Source: Porticoccus sp041581635 (GTDB lineage Bacteria > Pseudomonadota > Gammaproteobacteria > Pseudomonadales > Porticoccaceae). From it: 64,000 bases of DNA. The position numbers were made by a program, and so were the translations under genes. Shown one piece after another: positions 45,384 through 53,989 of the stretch (within the stretch, counting starts at the first letter, position 1; each line of letters starts with the position of its first letter). The DNA lies in the NCBI GenBank assembly GCA_041581635.1, contig JBFICW010000005.1, forward strand, positions 1-64,000, in the 5' to 3' direction. Under the pieces are notes generated by a model. That model searched no databases. It saw only the letters and a program-made list of their open reading frames with translations, and was not told the origin of the DNA.

Positions 45384-46571
45384 TTAAACCAGGTTTTTTA
45401 TTTCGACCACGGGGTTTACATCGGCATCGTAGTCAACACCCTCGATCTCAAACCCAAACAGATTCAGAAACTCATGTTTATATTCCTGAAAGTCAGTCAG
45501 CTCGGCAAGATTCTCTGTCGTAACCTGTGACCAGGATTCTGCCACCTTATCCTGAATTTCAGGGCGAAGCTCCAGCTCGTCAACTCGGAGACGGCCTTCC
45601 TCATCCAGGCGGGGAGTATCACTGTAGAGACACTCTGTGTAGAGGCGATAAAGCTGCTCAATACACCCCTCATGACTACCATCTGCCTTCATTGCCTTAA
45701 ACAACAGCGACAGGTACAAAGGCATAATGGGAATTGCAGAGCTGGCCTGAGTGACAACTGCCTTTAATACAGATACCCGAGCATCGCCACCGGAAGCAGC
45801 CAGTTTTTCTCGAATACCAACAACTTTTTTATCCAGATCTTTCTTAGCCTGACCGATCGTGCCATCCCAATATAGATCCCAGGTGACCTTTTCTCCCACG
45901 TAGGTAAATGCCGTTGTTTTAGCACCCTCAGACAGAACACCGGCGTCACTCAGTGCATCCATCCACATCTGCCAATCTTCGCCACCCATCACCGCAACGG
46001 TATTGGAAATATCTTCGTCACTGGCAGCTTCGAGACTAAACTCCTGAATCTCTTCTTTGTCGGTATTAATACCACGCAAAGTCACATCTTTGCCGATCGG
46101 CTTCAAGGTAGAATTAAACACTTCACCTGTTTTCGGGTGTTGACGGCGAGGCGACGCCAAGCTGTAAATCACTAGATCAACCTGCCCCAGGTCAGCCTTG
46201 ATGGTTTCTATAGTCTTTTGCTTAATCTCATCGGAGAAAGCATCGCCATTGATGCTCTTGGCGTACAAGCCCTCTTCTTCGGCAAACTTGTGAAAGGCCG
46301 CAGAGTTATACCAACCCGCAGTGCCGGGTTTCTTCTCGGTACCCTCTTTTTCAAAGAATATACCTAGAGTAGAGGCTCCCCCCCCGAATGCGGCACCAAT
46401 ACGTGCCGCCAATCCATAGCCCGTGGAAGAACCAATAACCAGCACACGCTTGGGCCCATCAATAGGTGCCTGAGCTTTAATGTAATCGATCTGTGCTTTT
46501 ACATTGGCTTCACAGCCCACTGGGTGGGTGGTAATACACATAAAGCCACGAACTCTTGGTTTGATAATCAT
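45384..46571 (-). CDS. fabV: Trans-2-enoyl-ACP/CoA reductase FabV
   Basis: FabV reduces enoyl-ACP with NADH in the last step of each fatty acid elongation round. It is the long-chain short-chain-dehydrogenase-type reductase found in Vibrio, Yersinia and Pseudomonas. The 395-residue protein has the N-terminal MIIKPRVRGFMCITTHPVGC, the nucleotide loop VIGSSTGYGLA, YSLASPRR, and the catalytic Y-x8-K in YWDGTIGQAKK. GGAGATCGG precedes the ATG. Family members tolerate triclosan, in contrast to FabI. Confidence 0.96.
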   Translation of the reverse strand: MIIKPRVRGFMCITTHPVGCEANVKAQIDYIKAQAPIDGPKRVLVIGSSTGYGLAARIGAAFGGGASTLGIFFEKEGTEKKPGTAGWYNSAAFHKFAEEEGLYAKSINGDAFSDEIKQKTIETIKADLGQVDLVIYSLASPRRQHPKTGEVFNSTLKPIGKDVTLRGINTDKEEIQEFSLEAASDEDISNTVAVMGGEDWQMWMDALSDAGVLSEGAKTTAFTYVGEKVTWDLYWDGTIGQAKKDLDKKVVGIREKLAASGGDARVSVLKAVVTQASSAIPIMPLYLSLLFKAMKADGSHEGCIEQLYRLYTECLYSDTPRLDEEGRLRVDELELRPEIQDKVAESWSQVTTENLAELTDFQEYKHEFLNLFGFEIEGVDYDADVNPVVEIKNLV

Positions 46572-46769
46572 TCCCGATCTCCATAAAGCGCCTGACTAGG
46601 CGATGAGTCACTAATAATAAGGCCGACATAATACATTGAAGGGTGTTCCCGACCAAGACATGCCCCTCTCACCTACCAGAAACAACCTATAGCCAACACC
46701 GACAAAAAGGCCCTTTGTTCTGAACAACGACAACTACTGCTATGATAAAAATAATTATTTTAAATCAGT

Positions 46770-47177
46770 ATGGATCACAGCATGTTTCAGAAAGAAGCCA
46801 TAGCAAAATTATTACTGCGCTTAACGGTTGGTATTCTGGTTTTACTTCACGGAACCGCCAAAATCATAAATCCTGAAATGCTTGAGCATATTGGCCAGAA
46901 TCTGTCTGATATAGGTCTGCCATCGTTGCTGGCCTATGCTGTCTACCTAGGCGAGGTGCTTGGACCACTGATGATTATCTTTGGGTACAATACACGAACC
47001 GGTGCTTTGCTGGTGGTCATCAATATGATCTTTGCAGTCATACTGGTTCACAGCCACCAACTTTTCCAGCTGACCAATCACGGTGGCTGGGCCCTGGAGC
47101 TTCAGGGGCTTTATTTGTTCGGTGCACTGACCATCGCCCTTCTTGGCAGCGGCAGGTATGCCATCAAACCAAGTTAA
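46770..47177 (+). CDS. DoxX family membrane protein
   Basis: The 135-residue protein has about four hydrophobic helices and the DoxX/DoxD-family opening LLLRLTVGILVLLHGTAKI (about residues 12-30), then YLGEVLGPLMIIFGYNTRTGALL and a GGWALELQGLYLFGALTIAL segment. DoxX proteins occur in bacterial membranes with poorly defined, redox-related roles. It is a single gene, with no operon partner visible. Confidence 0.85.
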   Translation: MDHSMFQKEAIAKLLLRLTVGILVLLHGTAKIINPEMLEHIGQNLSDIGLPSLLAYAVYLGEVLGPLMIIFGYNTRTGALLVVINMIFAVILVHSHQLFQLTNHGGWALELQGLYLFGALTIALLGSGRYAIKPS

Positions 47178-47343
47178 CTCAGTGAAAAATGGCAAAATCA
47201 GACGGATCCTACATTAAGGTCGCATTGGTAAATATGTGGCAACCCATGCGCTATCTGATAGAATTCTGCGCCTTAAATTAATCCGCCCCACCAAACCACA
47301 CAGGGCGCCGATCACATCATCATTCCACATAGGATGACTTGCC

Positions 47344-48447
47344 ATGAACCTTGCCGACAAAGTGCTGGCTGTTAATAACGATTTACCCATCCGAACTGAC
47401 CGCCCGGTTCACAGTGGCAAGGTTCGCTCCGTGTATTGGCTCACACCCGAAGATAGCCAGCGCCTGATCAAGGAGCGGGGCTATGATGTCGCCACCGATG
47501 CACCTCTAGCGATTATGGTCATCAGCGACCGTATTTCAGCCTTCGATTGTATCTGGCACGGTGAAGGCGGCATGAACGGCGTTCCCGGTAAAGGCGCGGC
47601 ACTGAATGCTATCTCTAACCATTGGTTCCGACTTTTCCGTGAACAGGGCTTAGCCGACAGTCATATTCTGGAAATCCCTCACCCTTTTGTGTGGATCGTT
47701 CAAAAAGCTAAACCGGTGATGATTGAAGCCATCTGCCGTCAGTATATTACCGGTTCCATGTGGCGCTCTTATGCGAAAGGTGAGCGAGAGCTCTGTGGAA
47801 TTCAACTACCGGACGATCTGAAAAAAGACCAAAAACTACCAGAGCTTCTAATTACGCCCTCCACCAAGGGTATTCTCAAAGGGCTTCCCGGTGTACCCGA
47901 AGCCGATGACGTAAACATCACCCGCGCTGACATCGAAAACAATATGGAAGCTTTCAATTTCAACGCCAAGGAGGACATCGACCTCTACGAGAAGCTGTTA
48001 AAAGAAGGCTTTGATGTTATCAGCGACGAGCTGGCTAAACTGGATCAGATTTTCGTGGATACCAAATTCGAGTTTGGTTACGTCACCGATAAAACCGGTA
48101 ATGAAAAACTGATATACATGGACGAAGTGGGCACCCCAGACTCCTCCCGCATCTGGGACGGCCCCAGTTATCGCGATGGAAAAGTGGTAGAAAACTCCAA
48201 AGAGAGCTTCCGCCAACTGCTGCTCAACCACTTCCCGGATCCGGACATACTGCTCAACAAAGACCGGATGGATGAACGCCAAGCCCTGGCCAGAGACAAC
48301 GCACTCCCAGAATCCGTGCTGATGGAAGTCTCTAAAACTTATGTCTCCATTGCAGAGAAAATAATTGGAGAAAAGCTGGAATTGTCGGAAAACCCCAAAG
48401 CAGAAATTATTAATATTCTCGACCGGCAATTTGGACTAATTGACTAG
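47344..48447 (+). CDS. purC: SAICAR synthetase (PurC), long form
   Basis: PurC joins carboxyaminoimidazole ribonucleotide and aspartate in purine synthesis. The 367-residue protein is the long type I recall from Vibrio and Shewanella, not the roughly 237-residue form of E. coli and Pseudomonas. HSGKVRSVY, ISDRISAFDCIW, RQYITGSMWRSYAKG, FVDTKFEFG and DEVGTPDSSRIW are diagnostic. AGGATG precedes the ATG, and TAGAAT about 90 bases upstream with TGGCAA may be the promoter. In Pseudomonas purC ends the dapA-bamC-MBL operon; here it stands alone. Confidence 0.94.
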   Translation: MNLADKVLAVNNDLPIRTDRPVHSGKVRSVYWLTPEDSQRLIKERGYDVATDAPLAIMVISDRISAFDCIWHGEGGMNGVPGKGAALNAISNHWFRLFREQGLADSHILEIPHPFVWIVQKAKPVMIEAICRQYITGSMWRSYAKGERELCGIQLPDDLKKDQKLPELLITPSTKGILKGLPGVPEADDVNITRADIENNMEAFNFNAKEDIDLYEKLLKEGFDVISDELAKLDQIFVDTKFEFGYVTDKTGNEKLIYMDEVGTPDSSRIWDGPSYRDGKVVENSKESFRQLLLNHFPDPDILLNKDRMDERQALARDNALPESVLMEVSKTYVSIAEKIIGEKLELSENPKAEIINILDRQFGLID

Positions 48448-48465
48448 CCAAAGAACCTGCCGCCG

Positions 48466-48484
48466 GCCCCAGTGCATCTGGGGC
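48466..48484 (+). other. Hairpin after purC
   Basis: Arms GCCCCAG (48466-48472) and CTGGGGC (48478-48484) form a 7-bp stem with a 5-base loop, 18 bases after the purC stop. There is no U-tract, only AAAAT then C-rich sequence, so it is at best a weak terminator. Confidence 0.45.
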
Positions 48485-48569
48485 AAAATCCCCCCTCTGC
48501 ATATCCGCATCATCCCCCCCCCAAAAAAGTAACCGGATCGTTTACAGACAGAACTCGCAATGCTCCTCG

Positions 48570-49157
48570 TTGGTTGTCGCATGGTATATGAGCGAAGCGA
48601 AAGACTTTATCCGGACGATTAAAATCGCCCCAAGGGATGACGTCGTGGTCCTCATTATCTGCTTTTTACTGACCGTATTATTTGATATGACCATTGCCGT
48701 GGCAGTCGGCATTGGCTTGGCAGCCATGTTGTTTGTTCGCAGAAGTATCACCCTGACCAGTACAACAAAGATTGAGACAGACCACGAAGCCTACGGCGAC
48801 ATCTCCGAGAATATTGCGATATATGGCATTAACGGCGCACTGTTCTTCGGTTCCGCCCAAAAGGCACTACAAACCATTTCGATGGTCACACCGAATCTTA
48901 GGGTTGTGATACTCGATATGTCCGAAGTCAATATGCTGGATATGAGCGCTATTGTTGCAATGGAGTCGATCAAAGAGAGCCTTGCAAAACAACAGGTCAG
49001 TTTAATCATCAATAACTTGCAACCCAGGATGGTGTTGAAATTAAGGCGCGCAGGCATCAGAAATAACCCAACAGAGATTCAATTCTCGAGAACGCTGGAA
49101 GATGGTATTGCCATGGCCAATGAAATACTCCAGCGGCCACCTACGCTTGGGCTGTAA
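48570..49157 (+). pseudogene. 5'-truncated SulP-family anion transporter with STAS domain
   Basis: The frame encodes about 195 residues matching only the C-terminal part of a SulP transporter. It begins at LVVAWYMSEAKDF, the end of the transmembrane region, includes two last membrane segments (about residues 28-52), then a complete STAS domain (IYGINGALFFGSAQKAL, DMSEVNMLDMSAIVAME). SulP proteins normally have about 500 or more residues; the missing part is not found upstream, where purC ends at 48447. The only starts are TTG at 48570 or an internal ATG. A run of C followed by A at about 48515-48530 marks the likely junction. Expression is doubtful. Confidence 0.8.
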
Positions 49158-49317
49158 GCATGGCATTCATTCGTATCTCCACTTTTTGCCAGACATACAT
49201 CCACCCCAACCGAGCTATCCATTGATCTAGAAGGGTTTTGCAAATGACTTTTGCGGGTTAATGTACACAGGACAATTGTGCATCGTTAACAACCAAATAT
49301 TTTTTGGAGCCTAAGTT

Positions 49318-49878
49318 ATGGAAGAGACTAAAATTACCGAAGAAATGATTTTTGAATGCTTCGCGGCCGCGTGCAAATCCGACGATATGACCATGACGGC
49401 AGAGTCCTTTGTGGATGTCGAAGAGTATGAAAACAGGGTCATGTACCCTGAGTTTGCCCGCTGGGCAAGTCAGGCGGGTTATCCTGAGTTAGCGACGCTG
49501 TTTCGTAAAGTGGCGGGCGAAGAGAAACTGCATGCCGTATGGCTGAGAGAGCTTTACACCGACATCGGTATTCCCCGGCGAGGTGAGGATACCCAACGCG
49601 CCATTGATGCGCTGGAAACCATCCGGGCCAATTGCGATGCACTCATCGCGTTAAATCCTGAAGGCGTTGTGGAAAAAGCACTCACTGTTGCGATTAGAGT
49701 GGAAGAAAGAGAGTATCAGGAGATTTATCCTCATTTTCGCGATCAAGCGCTAGAGCAGCAAGACGCTAAAACTGCAGCGGTCTACCAGAAGGTCATCGAT
49801 TCCGAATGCCAACATGCACACTGGTTTCAGGCTGCGCTGAATGACTTCCGTTCAACCCAAGCCCGGGCCATGGCCTGA
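49318..49878 (+). CDS. Rubrerythrin-like ferritin-fold diiron protein
   Basis: The 186-residue protein has the two half-site motifs of a four-helix-bundle diiron protein: Glu36 seven residues before Tyr43, E69-x-x-H72, Glu130 seven residues before Tyr137, and E163-x-x-H166. It lacks the cysteine-rich rubredoxin domain of classical rubrerythrins. Such proteins act in peroxide reduction, although Coq7-type hydroxylases share the fold. It is eight bases upstream of a UbiA-family gene and almost certainly co-translated with it, which makes a joint lipid-linked function worth considering. Confidence 0.8.
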   Translation: MEETKITEEMIFECFAAACKSDDMTMTAESFVDVEEYENRVMYPEFARWASQAGYPELATLFRKVAGEEKLHAVWLRELYTDIGIPRRGEDTQRAIDALETIRANCDALIALNPEGVVEKALTVAIRVEEREYQEIYPHFRDQALEQQDAKTAAVYQKVIDSECQHAHWFQAALNDFRSTQARAMA

Positions 49879-49886
49879 GACATTAT

Positions 49887-50744
49887 GTGAAGGTCGCTTA
49901 CACAAACCCTTCAACTATCAAGTGGTGGCAGGCATTTAATCCTGCCATTTACTTGGTGTCCATATTACCCGGGGTGGCCGTCTGGTTGCTGGCTATCAAC
50001 CCTGTGTCTCATACCGCATTATGGCCAGCCACTTTTGCCGTGGTGTTACTGCAACATGGCATCAACCTATTCAACGATTCTAAAGACTGGCAATTAGGTG
50101 CCGACACAGAAAAATACGACTCCTGGATTCATATACATAATGGCAATGTATCCATCGTTTTCTACCACGGGCTGATCAGTTTACTTGCCGGAGGTCTTCT
50201 GGGCCTGTCGGTTTTGGTCTTACACCAACAACTGTGGATACTGGGCTTTGCCCTACCCCTGGTTATTTTGGGCATTCTGTATAACGCTGGACGCCATCCC
50301 CTTTCTTACACTGCATTAGGTGAATGGGCCACGGCGCTCTGCTATGGTCCGGGAGTCTTTGGTGGATTATGGTTTACCGCAGCACAACCATTTAACGGGG
50401 TCACCCTCTTCGGTATAACCGCATTTTCAGCATTTTCCACGGCTCTGCTGTTTTCCCATCAACCGCCACAAATCGAAACGGATCGCCAGGCAGGGAAAAA
50501 TTCATTCGCAGTTCGTCATGGAGAATCGGTGACCTATTGCGTATCGACGGTGCTATTCATTACTTCGCTAGTTTTACTGGTAATGGCATGTTCGGAATCA
50601 AAAGATATTCTTACCCTGATAATCTTTACGCTAGGTGCCACCGCCGCTTCAATGTGGATGACACAAGTTGGGCCAAACCCAAGACGAATACTGTTGTCTG
50701 CCTCGTTGGTTTTTCTGATCAGCTTACCGACCATTTACCTATAA
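49887..50744 (+). CDS. UbiA-family prenyltransferase
   Basis: The 285-residue protein is an integral membrane prenyltransferase with about eight hydrophobic helices. The first Asp-rich motif is NLFNDSKD (about residues 61-68) and the second is ETDRQAGKNSFAVRHG (about 198-213), the MenA-like form with GK-x-S-x-A-V-R-x-G. It starts with GTG, with no ATG nearby. MenA, UbiA and related enzymes prenylate aromatic acceptors; this acceptor is unknown. The upstream partner is a diiron protein. Confidence 0.82.
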   Translation: MKVAYTNPSTIKWWQAFNPAIYLVSILPGVAVWLLAINPVSHTALWPATFAVVLLQHGINLFNDSKDWQLGADTEKYDSWIHIHNGNVSIVFYHGLISLLAGGLLGLSVLVLHQQLWILGFALPLVILGILYNAGRHPLSYTALGEWATALCYGPGVFGGLWFTAAQPFNGVTLFGITAFSAFSTALLFSHQPPQIETDRQAGKNSFAVRHGESVTYCVSTVLFITSLVLLVMACSESKDILTLIIFTLGATAASMWMTQVGPNPRRILLSASLVFLISLPTIYL

Positions 50745-50940
50745 ACAGGTATTTTCAAGCGAATATCAGTAAAACAGTGCACTGAAAATAGTCACCCCCC
50801 TAGTCACCTTTAATAATTGCTGTCCCTTAATGTCAGATAAATGGCCCAACCTACCCAGCCAGCCAGCTGGCCAGTTTGTTGTTCCGATGAAGCGGCATAT
50901 ACTGTTTAAACAAGCACTCAGTATTAATTAGAAATTAATA

Positions 50941-51768
50941 GTGCCTAATGTAGGGCTGAGCGTTAAATGGAGACCCACAGGCAATCCGATGGACTTACTC
51001 AACCAACTAGCTTTTCCTTCTCTTTCTGATCAAGAATACGACAAGCAACTACCTATGCTTCAACAGCAACTGGCAAGACTTCAGGTTGCACTGTTTCTGC
51101 AAAAAAAACGGGCCTTGATTGTGCTAGAGGGAACCGATGCAGCAGGCAAAGGCGGCGCTATCCGCCGAATGATTCAGTCTATGGATCCAAGGGGCTACCG
51201 AGTTTACCCCGTTGGACCGCCTTCAGAATCTGAGGCCGAACGCCATTACCAACAGCGGTTCTGGCGACGCATACCAAAAAATGGACAATTGGCCATATTT
51301 GACCGTTCCTGGTATGGCCGAGTTCTGGCAGAACGAGTAGAAAGGCTTGCTACTGAACAAGAATGGCGGAGAGCCTATGGGGAAATTAATAATTTTGAAG
51401 GTCTGTTATTTGACGATGGCATTATTATCATCAAACTGTTTTTACATATCAGCAAGGAAGAACAGCGAGAACGCTTTATACGCCGCTGGAAAAACCCGGA
51501 TAAGCAGTGGAAATTAACGCCTGAAGACCTTGATGCCCACAGTCTATACAGCGACTATGCCGAAGCTTTTGAGGAAATGCTGGAAAAGACCTCACTTGAG
51601 GGTAGAGAGTGGCAGATTATCCCCGCGAATAATAAAAATTATGCTCGGATCTGTGCATTGAGAAAAACCATTGAAGGATTATCAAAAACTATCAACCTGA
51701 ATGGCGTAGAAAACCCTTCAAAAGAATTATCGGAACGGGTCAAAAAGCTGTTACTGACAGACCTTTAA
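50941..51768 (+). CDS. Polyphosphate kinase 2 family protein
   Basis: PPK2 enzymes transfer phosphate between inorganic polyphosphate and nucleotides. The protein has the Walker A motif GTDAAGKGG (residues 64-72), the catalytic Walker B segment DRSWYGR (121-127) and the lid region RFIRRWKNPDKQWKLTPEDLD. It is a single-domain member of 275 residues if the GTG at 50941 is used, or 259 from the ATG at 50989; the latter is nearer the domain start. I cannot tell whether AMP, ADP or GDP is the preferred acceptor. A TATACT at about 50908 may be its -10. Confidence 0.9.
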   Translation: MPNVGLSVKWRPTGNPMDLLNQLAFPSLSDQEYDKQLPMLQQQLARLQVALFLQKKRALIVLEGTDAAGKGGAIRRMIQSMDPRGYRVYPVGPPSESEAERHYQQRFWRRIPKNGQLAIFDRSWYGRVLAERVERLATEQEWRRAYGEINNFEGLLFDDGIIIIKLFLHISKEEQRERFIRRWKNPDKQWKLTPEDLDAHSLYSDYAEAFEEMLEKTSLEGREWQIIPANNKNYARICALRKTIEGLSKTINLNGVENPSKELSERVKKLLLTDL

Positions 51769-51791
51769 GCTCTCGTGCCGATCAACAGAGA

Positions 51792-52892
51792 TTAAATATT
51801 TAAATACTCTCTAGGAGTTCGCCTTGGCATCCGGGTTAACAATTCATAACTAATTGTCCCAGCACAGACCGCCACTTCATTCACCGGCAAACCCTCACCC
51901 CAAAGAATCACTTCATCGCCCAAGGACACACCCGGGAGATCGGTTACATCCACCGTAATCATGTCCATCGAAACCCGGCCAGCCATTGGACAGCGCTGTC
52001 CATTAATTAACACCGGTGTACCATTCGGGGCATGCAGGGGGTAACCATCACCATAACCAATGGCAATAGTGGCAATACGAGTGGGTCGATCAGCCTTCCA
52101 GGTGGCCGCATAACCAACGGTTTCACCTGGCTGGATATCCCTCAGTGCAATCACCGCAGACTTGAACGTCATCACCGGTATCAGCCTATCGGCTTCGGGA
52201 TGTGATGATGGAAATGGTGAGCTGCCATAGAGCATAATTCCGGGGCGATTCCAATCGACCCTGGTTTCGGGCCAGCCCAATAACCCTGCTGAATTGGCAA
52301 AACTTTTTGGCGCACACATATCGCCCATACCCTGCCTCATTCGAGTCAATTGCACCGCAGTGAAATCATTATTAAGTTCGTCTGCACAGGCAAAATGAGT
52401 CGCTACCACAATACCTCCTGCAACATTGGCCGAGGCTGCCAAATCACGGTAGGTGGAAATCAGCTCATCCGGTTGTATGCCCAAGCGGTGCATACCGGTA
52501 TCGACAAAGATCCAGATATTCAGTGGAGAACCCTGTAGCGAAGTCGCTAATCTCGCCTTTAGGATTGCATCCTTCTGATCCTGATTAACCACTGAAAGAG
52601 AAAAGTTCTGTTCAGCCGCCATGAAAATTTCATCTTCAGAAAAAGCACCTTCGAGCAGATGAATAGGTTGTTTAATACCCGCCTCTCGCAGCTCAAGAGC
52701 CTCTTCGATACAGGCGACACCAAAGGCCGGCACCAAATCCTGTAGTGCTCGGGCAACGGGAACAGCGCCATGACCATAGGCATTGGCTTTAACAACTGCC
52801 ATATTTTGAGCATTGGGGGAGAGACCATTAGCCAACTGGCAGTTGTGGCGAAGTGCTGCCAAGTCGATTAATGCTTTTGCTGGTCTGGACAT
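51792..52892 (-). CDS. alr: Alanine racemase
   Basis: Alr interconverts L- and D-alanine with PLP. The PLP lysine is in AVVKANAYGHG (near residue 33), the catalytic tyrosine in GETVGYAATW, and IAIGYGDGYP and AGRVSMDMITVDVTD are family signatures. The ATG at 52892, starting MSRPAKALIDLAALRHN, fits homologues; the frame runs 11 codons further to a GTG at 52925. The product has 366 residues. It lies 70 bases after a D-amino-acid transaminase and ends the leftward cluster that starts at DUF1445, suggesting a D-amino acid metabolic theme. Confidence 0.95.
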   Translation of the reverse strand: MSRPAKALIDLAALRHNCQLANGLSPNAQNMAVVKANAYGHGAVPVARALQDLVPAFGVACIEEALELREAGIKQPIHLLEGAFSEDEIFMAAEQNFSLSVVNQDQKDAILKARLATSLQGSPLNIWIFVDTGMHRLGIQPDELISTYRDLAASANVAGGIVVATHFACADELNNDFTAVQLTRMRQGMGDMCAPKSFANSAGLLGWPETRVDWNRPGIMLYGSSPFPSSHPEADRLIPVMTFKSAVIALRDIQPGETVGYAATWKADRPTRIATIAIGYGDGYPLHAPNGTPVLINGQRCPMAGRVSMDMITVDVTDLPGVSLGDEVILWGEGLPVNEVAVCAGTISYELLTRMPRRTPREYLNI

Positions 52893-52962
52893 ACTGTTAT
52901 CTGTATTACTCGAATATTCACACACTATCAGACATGGTCGATTAAACCGTCAAAATTCATGG

Positions 52963-53820
52963 CTAGTAGTTTAATTTACCGGCGGAATAAATAGTTTGTG
53001 CAGCCAACCACACGTCACCTATCTCACCGTTATTGACAGGTTTACCATCAATTTCAATGACTGGGACAATTTCCTTGGAGGAACTGGAAACCCAAACCTC
53101 ATCGGCACCGAACACTTCGTCCATGGTAACGGTACGCTCTTCCACAGGAATAGAGCCATCCTTGCGCAATAGATCCAGCAGAATATAACGGGTGATACCC
53201 GGTAAAATCTGGTTGTCCAGCGGGGGGGTTATCACGACACCATTCTTGACGATATAGGCATTACAGGCACTGGCTTCCGTGAGTTCATTCCGCTCGTTAT
53301 ACAACAATGTCTCATTGGCACCCTGCTGGTAACCATGTTGAAAGTGCATGACATTGCCCAGCAATGCGGTGGACTTAATTTGGCAGCGCTCCCAACGTAA
53401 ATCACGGCTGGTAGCCACTTTGTAGCCCACCACTTTCGATTTATCCGCCACCGGTGCCGGTGGAATTTCAAAGGCAAAAGCAAATACCGTGGGCGCCACC
53501 CCTTCGGGGTAAGCATGAAAGCGCTTGGTATCTGCGCCGCGGCTTACATGCAGGTAAAGCGCCAAATTGCCAGAACCATTTTTTTCAATCAGGTTATCGC
53601 AAACGGCTTCCCATTGCTGGTGAGACCAACCCAACTCAATACCAATGGCATGCATACCATTATTCATACGATCAATATGAAGAGCGAAACCTACCATCTG
53701 GCCGTTATAAGATGGTACAACTTCATAAATACCATCACCAAATAGAAACCCTCTGTCCATAGGCGATATTTTCGCCTCAGCCATGGGCAGATATGAACCA
53801 TCCAGATAAACAATACTCAT
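52963..53820 (-). CDS. dat: D-amino-acid transaminase (class IV aminotransferase)
   Basis: Class IV PLP transaminases of this type convert D-alanine and 2-oxoglutarate to pyruvate and D-glutamate. The protein starts VYLDGSYLPMAEAKISPMDRGFLFGDGIYEV, has the PLP lysine in QIKSTALLGNVM, TEASACNAYIV and GITRYILLDLL. The ATG at 53820 has AAAGGA upstream and gives 285 residues; the longer frame from 53850 is rejected. Branched-chain or aminodeoxychorismate lyase activity is possible from the fold, but the alanine racemase next door favours D-amino acids. Confidence 0.88.
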   Translation of the reverse strand: MSIVYLDGSYLPMAEAKISPMDRGFLFGDGIYEVVPSYNGQMVGFALHIDRMNNGMHAIGIELGWSHQQWEAVCDNLIEKNGSGNLALYLHVSRGADTKRFHAYPEGVAPTVFAFAFEIPPAPVADKSKVVGYKVATSRDLRWERCQIKSTALLGNVMHFQHGYQQGANETLLYNERNELTEASACNAYIVKNGVVITPPLDNQILPGITRYILLDLLRKDGSIPVEERTVTMDEVFGADEVWVSSSSKEIVPVIEIDGKPVNNGEIGDVWLAAQTIYSAGKLNY

Positions 53821-53850
53821 TAAGCCGTCCTTTCGCCTATGCCCATACAT

Positions 53851-53928
53851 TCAATAGCGTGTTTTAAAAACTCGTTTCAGCCACGATACGCGCAATAAAA
53901 AAGCCAGAAATATTATCAGTGAGACCAT
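53851..53928 (-). CDS. Possible 25-residue single-span membrane peptide
   Basis: Between DUF4392 and dat, a frame too short for usual calling encodes a hydrophobic helix (MVSLIIFLAFLLRVSW) followed by a basic tail (LKRVFKTRY). In frame upstream, without an ATG, lie acidic residues (CDEREYDEERNLL), so a longer product from an alternative start is imaginable. Charge distribution (acidic, hydrophobic, basic) resembles genuine small membrane proteins. No ribosome-binding site is at a good distance. It may be chance. Confidence 0.25.
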   Translation of the reverse strand: MVSLIIFLAFLLRVSWLKRVFKTRY

Positions 53929-53989
53929 AATCAGGCAAAGTAAATTCCTCTCTTCGTCATATTCCCTTTCATCACAATGATTAAAATCA

